From assembly GCA_937897665.1 (NCBI GenBank), contig CALCPB010000261.1:1-8574 (forward strand): a stretch of DNA of 8,574 bases. The letters run 5' to 3'. Both the position numbers and the translations under genes were made by a program. Below are positions 6,013 through 8,574 of the stretch, piece after piece. Every line of letters begins with the position of its first letter. The first letter of the stretch is position 1. This stretch comes from an uncultured Halomicronema sp. (GTDB lineage Bacteria; Cyanobacteriota; Cyanobacteriia; Phormidesmidales; Phormidesmidaceae). The notes under the pieces are model-generated. The model did no database searches. It was not told the origin of the DNA and worked only from the letters and a program-made list of their open reading frames with translations.

Positions 6013-8193
6013 TCAACTGGCAGACTGTGATCGCTGCTCCCATTGAAAGACACCTCTCACCAACCGAATTTCGTCGTAGGAGTAGTCCTCACCGAGGCGA
6101 TCGCGCAGGTCGCTGAGATGAAAACTCTCCGCCTGCTCTAATACCTGGCGAATCGTCGTTTGTCGGTCAGCCGAGACTACTGGGCTGAGATCGACCGCAG
6201 TTCCCGCTTCGATGAGCGCGGCTAAATGCCCAATGATGGTAGTCGGGCGCAGGCTCCGCAGCCGCGCAATCTCCGCGACCGAATGTCCCTCTTCATACAG
6301 CTGCAGCGTGAGGGCACGAGTATTGTTGACGACCGGCGGTGCCCCTGGCACTGATTCCGGCTGAGCACCGACGCCATTTTCTTCACAAAAGGCGTTGATT
6401 TCATCCACAAACACCTGACCGTACTGTTCGAGCTTGCGGCTCCCCACCCCTGATATGCGGCTGATTTTCGAGAGCGATCGCGGCATGCGCTGCGCCATTT
6501 GCCGCAGAGTACTTTCGGTAAACACGATGTAGGGGGGCACGCCCTGCCGGTCGGCCAAGCGTTTACGCAGCGATCGCAATCGCTTTAGCAAGGTCGCCGC
6601 TTCGTCAGAGACCGTATCAGCAGCGGCAGCCCCCTGCAACTGCTCGGGCACGGCAATCTGCACGGTGAGTTGTTTGCGCAGCACCTGCCAGCTGGCCGCA
6701 TTCAGCTGCAGCACCGGATACCCATCCGTCGTTTCATCCACAAGCCCTTGATGCAACAGCGAACGCCCCAACAATTTCCATTCTTCGGCACTGCGATCTT
6801 TGCCAATGCCGTGGGTCGACAGCTCATCATGTCGCAGTTCTAAAATGCGCTTTTTTTGGGAGCCGCGCAGCACGTCAATAACGTGCACCATGCCAAACCG
6901 CTCGCGACAGCGGGCCACGCAGGAGAGAAATTTTTGTGCCTCTACCGTCCAATCTTCAACGGGTTTGGGGTGGCGGCAGTTGTCACAGCGATCGCACTGT
7001 CCCGGAAACGCCTCCCCAAAGTAGCCCAGCTGAATCTGCCGCCGACACACCGGGCTTTCAGCATAGTCCAGCACCTGACGCAGCTGTTGCCGAGCAATGT
7101 TTTGCTCTTGCTCATCGGACTTCTGCTCGATGATGTAGTTAATCAGCGAGACATCGCCATAGCTGAAATAGACCGTGCAGTGCGCCGGTTCGCCATCGCG
7201 TCCAGCCCGGCCCGATTCCTGGTAATAGCTTTCCAACGTGCGGGGCAACTCGTAGTGGGCCACCAGGCGCACATCGGGCTTGTTGATGCCCATGCCAAAG
7301 GCGATCGTCGCCACAATCACCTGCACATCATCGCGAATAAATCGGCTTTGGTTACCGCTGCGAGTTTCATCCGAGAGACCCGCATGGTAAGGCAGCGCCG
7401 CAATCCCTTCTTGCTGCAGCCGTCCAGCCAGCTCATCCACCCGCTTACGGCTAATGCAATACACGATGACGGCACCCGAGGCGGCCTTGATTTGGCGCAC
7501 GAGATGCGCATAGCTGTGGCGATCTTTGGGCAAGACCTCGTAGTAAAGATTGTGCCGATTAAAGCTAGCCAGAAAAACGCGCGGTGCCTGCAGGCTGAGC
7601 TGGGCACAAATATCTTCGCGCACGCGAGTGGTGGCCGTGGCCGTCAGCGCCATCATCGGCACGTCGGGAAAGGCGGCCCGCAAGCGGTGCAGTTGGCGAT
7701 ATTCGGGACGAAAGTCATGGCCCCATTCGGAGACGCAATGGGCTTCGTCAATCGCAAAGCCTGACAGGCCCACCTGCTGATTTAAGCGCGACAAAAACGG
7801 CCAAAAGTTTTCGCTCAAGAGCCGTTCAGGCGCGACATAGAGCAGTTTTGTTTCACCGCTGAGCAGGCTTTGCTGCCGCGATCGTACCGCGTCAAAGTCC
7901 AAACTGCTATTGAGAAAGGTGGCGGCAATGCCGTTATTTTGCAGCGCATCGACCTGATCTTGCATCAGGGCAATCAGCGGCGAAACGACGACCATCACCC
8001 CCAGTCGTAGCAGCGATGGCAGCTGATAGCAGAGGGATTTGCCGCCCCCTGTTGGCATGACCACCAGACTATCTTGGCGGTTCAAAATATGCTCAATGAT
8101 CTCGCGCTGCTGCAGGCGGAATTGGTCGTAGCCAAAAAAGTGCTTGAGCGCTGATTCTAAAGAGGGCAGCGGGGTAGAAGCGGCAATCGTCAT
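6013..8193 (-). CDS. recQ: ATP-dependent DNA helicase RecQ, 726 aa
   Basis: This is a 3'-5' DNA helicase of recombination and repair. Numbered from the chosen ATG (8191-8193), it has motif 0 FGYDQFRLQQREII (20-33), Walker A MPTGGGKS (46-53), DEAH (149-152), ALTATAT (182-188), motif V ATIAFGMGINKPDVR (295-309) and the arginine-finger motif YYQESGRAGRDG (323-334). Four zinc-binding cysteines follow (C383, C400, C403, C406), then an RQC winged helix (about 410-520), an HRDC domain (about 533-603) and a C-terminal helix-turn-helix with EIARLRSLRPTTIIGHLAAL (641-660). An upstream TTG at 8301 is also open in frame, but it would add 36 unconserved residues and overlap the TPR gene. The ATG leads directly into the conserved start and lies 26 bp after the TPR stop, so the two may be cotranscribed. 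It converges with hetZ. Confidence 0.96.
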   Translation of the reverse strand: MTIAASTPLPSLESALKHFFGYDQFRLQQREIIEHILNRQDSLVVMPTGGGKSLCYQLPSLLRLGVMVVVSPLIALMQDQVDALQNNGIAATFLNSSLDFDAVRSRQQSLLSGETKLLYVAPERLLSENFWPFLSRLNQQVGLSGFAIDEAHCVSEWGHDFRPEYRQLHRLRAAFPDVPMMALTATATTRVREDICAQLSLQAPRVFLASFNRHNLYYEVLPKDRHSYAHLVRQIKAASGAVIVYCISRKRVDELAGRLQQEGIAALPYHAGLSDETRSGNQSRFIRDDVQVIVATIAFGMGINKPDVRLVAHYELPRTLESYYQESGRAGRDGEPAHCTVYFSYGDVSLINYIIEQKSDEQEQNIARQQLRQVLDYAESPVCRRQIQLGYFGEAFPGQCDRCDNCRHPKPVEDWTVEAQKFLSCVARCRERFGMVHVIDVLRGSQKKRILELRHDELSTHGIGKDRSAEEWKLLGRSLLHQGLVDETTDGYPVLQLNAASWQVLRKQLTVQIAVPEQLQGAAAADTVSDEAATLLKRLRSLRKRLADRQGVPPYIVFTESTLRQMAQRMPRSLSKISRISGVGSRKLEQYGQVFVDEINAFCEENGVGAQPESVPGAPPVVNNTRALTLQLYEEGHSVAEIARLRSLRPTTIIGHLAALIEAGTAVDLSPVVSADRQTTIRQVLEQAESFHLSDLRDRLGEDYSYDEIRLVRGVFQWEQRSQSAS

Positions 8194-8219
8194 GAAAGGT
8201 GTTGAGGGGTGATCAGGCC

Positions 8220-8574
8220 CTAGTTTAACCACAAGCGCAGCAGGCGCGTCTCTTTGACATGCTTTGCAAAAGACCGCAGGGCGGCCACTTGCTGCCGCCA
8301 AGCTTTCATCACGGTGGCGGCCTTGGGGCTCGCCTGGCCTTTGCCCAAAGCTTTGTCGTAGCAGGCATAGGCAGCATCATACTGCTGTAGGCGATGGCAG
8401 GCCACCCCCTTAAACTACCAAGCTTGGGGATGATCTGGAGTGAGGTTCAGGGCGCGATCGCATGCCTCTAAGGCGGCCTCAGCCTGATCAAGATGAATCA
8501 GACAAACCGCTTGATTAACCCAATCGTCAAGCTGTCGTTCGCTTTCAGAAATTTGCTGCAGCTGACTCAAGGCC
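8220..8574 (-). pseudogene. TPR-repeat protein, C-terminal part, interrupted by an in-frame TAG
   Basis: The frame enters from the right edge and ends at TAG 8220-8222. It reads helical TPR units: WVNQAVCLIHLDQAEAALEA, then CDRALNLTPDHPQAW, then a TAG at 8415-8417, then FKGVACHRLQQYDAAYACYD, KALGKGQ and a basic tail ending LLRLWLN. The two halves join without a gap in the repeat: the stop takes the place of the tyrosine usually found after AW in the TPR consensus, so one base change from TAC or TAT would explain it. TPR proteins act as protein-interaction scaffolds; the partner here is unknown. A GTG at 8403-8405 could restart a 61-aa fragment, but this is unlikely to be the normal product. 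A sequencing error is also possible. The gene lies directly upstream of recQ on the same strand. Confidence 0.7.

Larger units (their letters stand above)
1408..8461. repeat. Dispersed HIP1 palindromes GCGATCGC (14 copies)
   Basis: Copies begin at 1408, 1961, 3226, 3305, 3346, 3890, 4066, 4675, 4769, 6097, 6474, 6570, 6988 and 8454. They lie in coding regions on both strands and in the acs-hetZ spacer. This octamer (highly iterated palindrome 1) is strongly over-represented in many cyanobacterial genomes. None occurs in the left 1.4 kb, where the DJ-1 gene and the decayed regulator lie. Confidence 0.9.

Noticed and set aside
5836..6030. 64-aa plus-strand open frame between hetZ and recQ
   Set aside because: It has a non-ATG start, runs into the 3' end of recQ and resembles no known protein; it is not a patU remnant that I can recognise.
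6856..7764. 302-aa open frame on the plus strand
   Set aside because: It lies wholly antisense within recQ, shows no recognisable family, and its openness follows from the GC bias of the recQ codons.
8194..8301. N-terminal extension of RecQ from a TTG codon
   Set aside because: The 36 extra residues are not RecQ-like and would overlap the TPR gene; the ATG at 8193 fits the family start.

Overview
This window reads as cyanobacterial chromosome, most likely from a filamentous, moderately GC-rich species. I find the palindrome GCGATCGC (HIP1) 14 times, against about 0.13 expected by chance in 8.6 kb. There is also a clear HetZ-family gene, a family known from filamentous cyanobacteria. Nothing looks like phage, plasmid, CRISPR or an intact mobile element, and no tRNA or rRNA gene was recognised.

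Left part (1-1797). The window opens with the N-terminal 63 codons of a DJ-1/PfpI-family gene on the minus strand. Facing away from it on the plus strand is a decayed LuxR-type regulator gene (287 to about 633), which carries a frameshift, in-frame stops and no DNA-binding end. A complete minus-strand DUF1963 (YwqG-like) gene abuts this remnant. It has a consensus-like promoter whose -35 box lies inside a small palindrome. The next 292 bases are AT-rich and hold a perfect 15-bp inverted repeat just beyond the end of acs.

Middle part (1798-5656). A full-length acetyl-CoA synthetase gene (acs, minus) and a hetZ-like regulator gene (plus) are transcribed away from each other across a 553-bp gap with no credible gene. 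HetZ acts in heterocyst differentiation in Anabaena, but no patU gene follows it here, so its role in this organism is open.

Right part (5657-8574). hetZ and recQ converge on a 356-bp spacer that carries a three-copy heptamer repeat. RecQ is complete, with helicase, zinc/RQC, HRDC and C-terminal helix-turn-helix regions. It starts 26 bp after the end of a tetratricopeptide-repeat (TPR) gene that enters from the right edge and is interrupted by a TAG codon in the middle of the repeat array.

The genes do not form one pathway: they cover acetate activation, a developmental regulator, DNA repair and accessory proteins. I found no convincing new multi-gene system. The most interesting points are the orphan hetZ, the two broken genes and the intergenic repeats.
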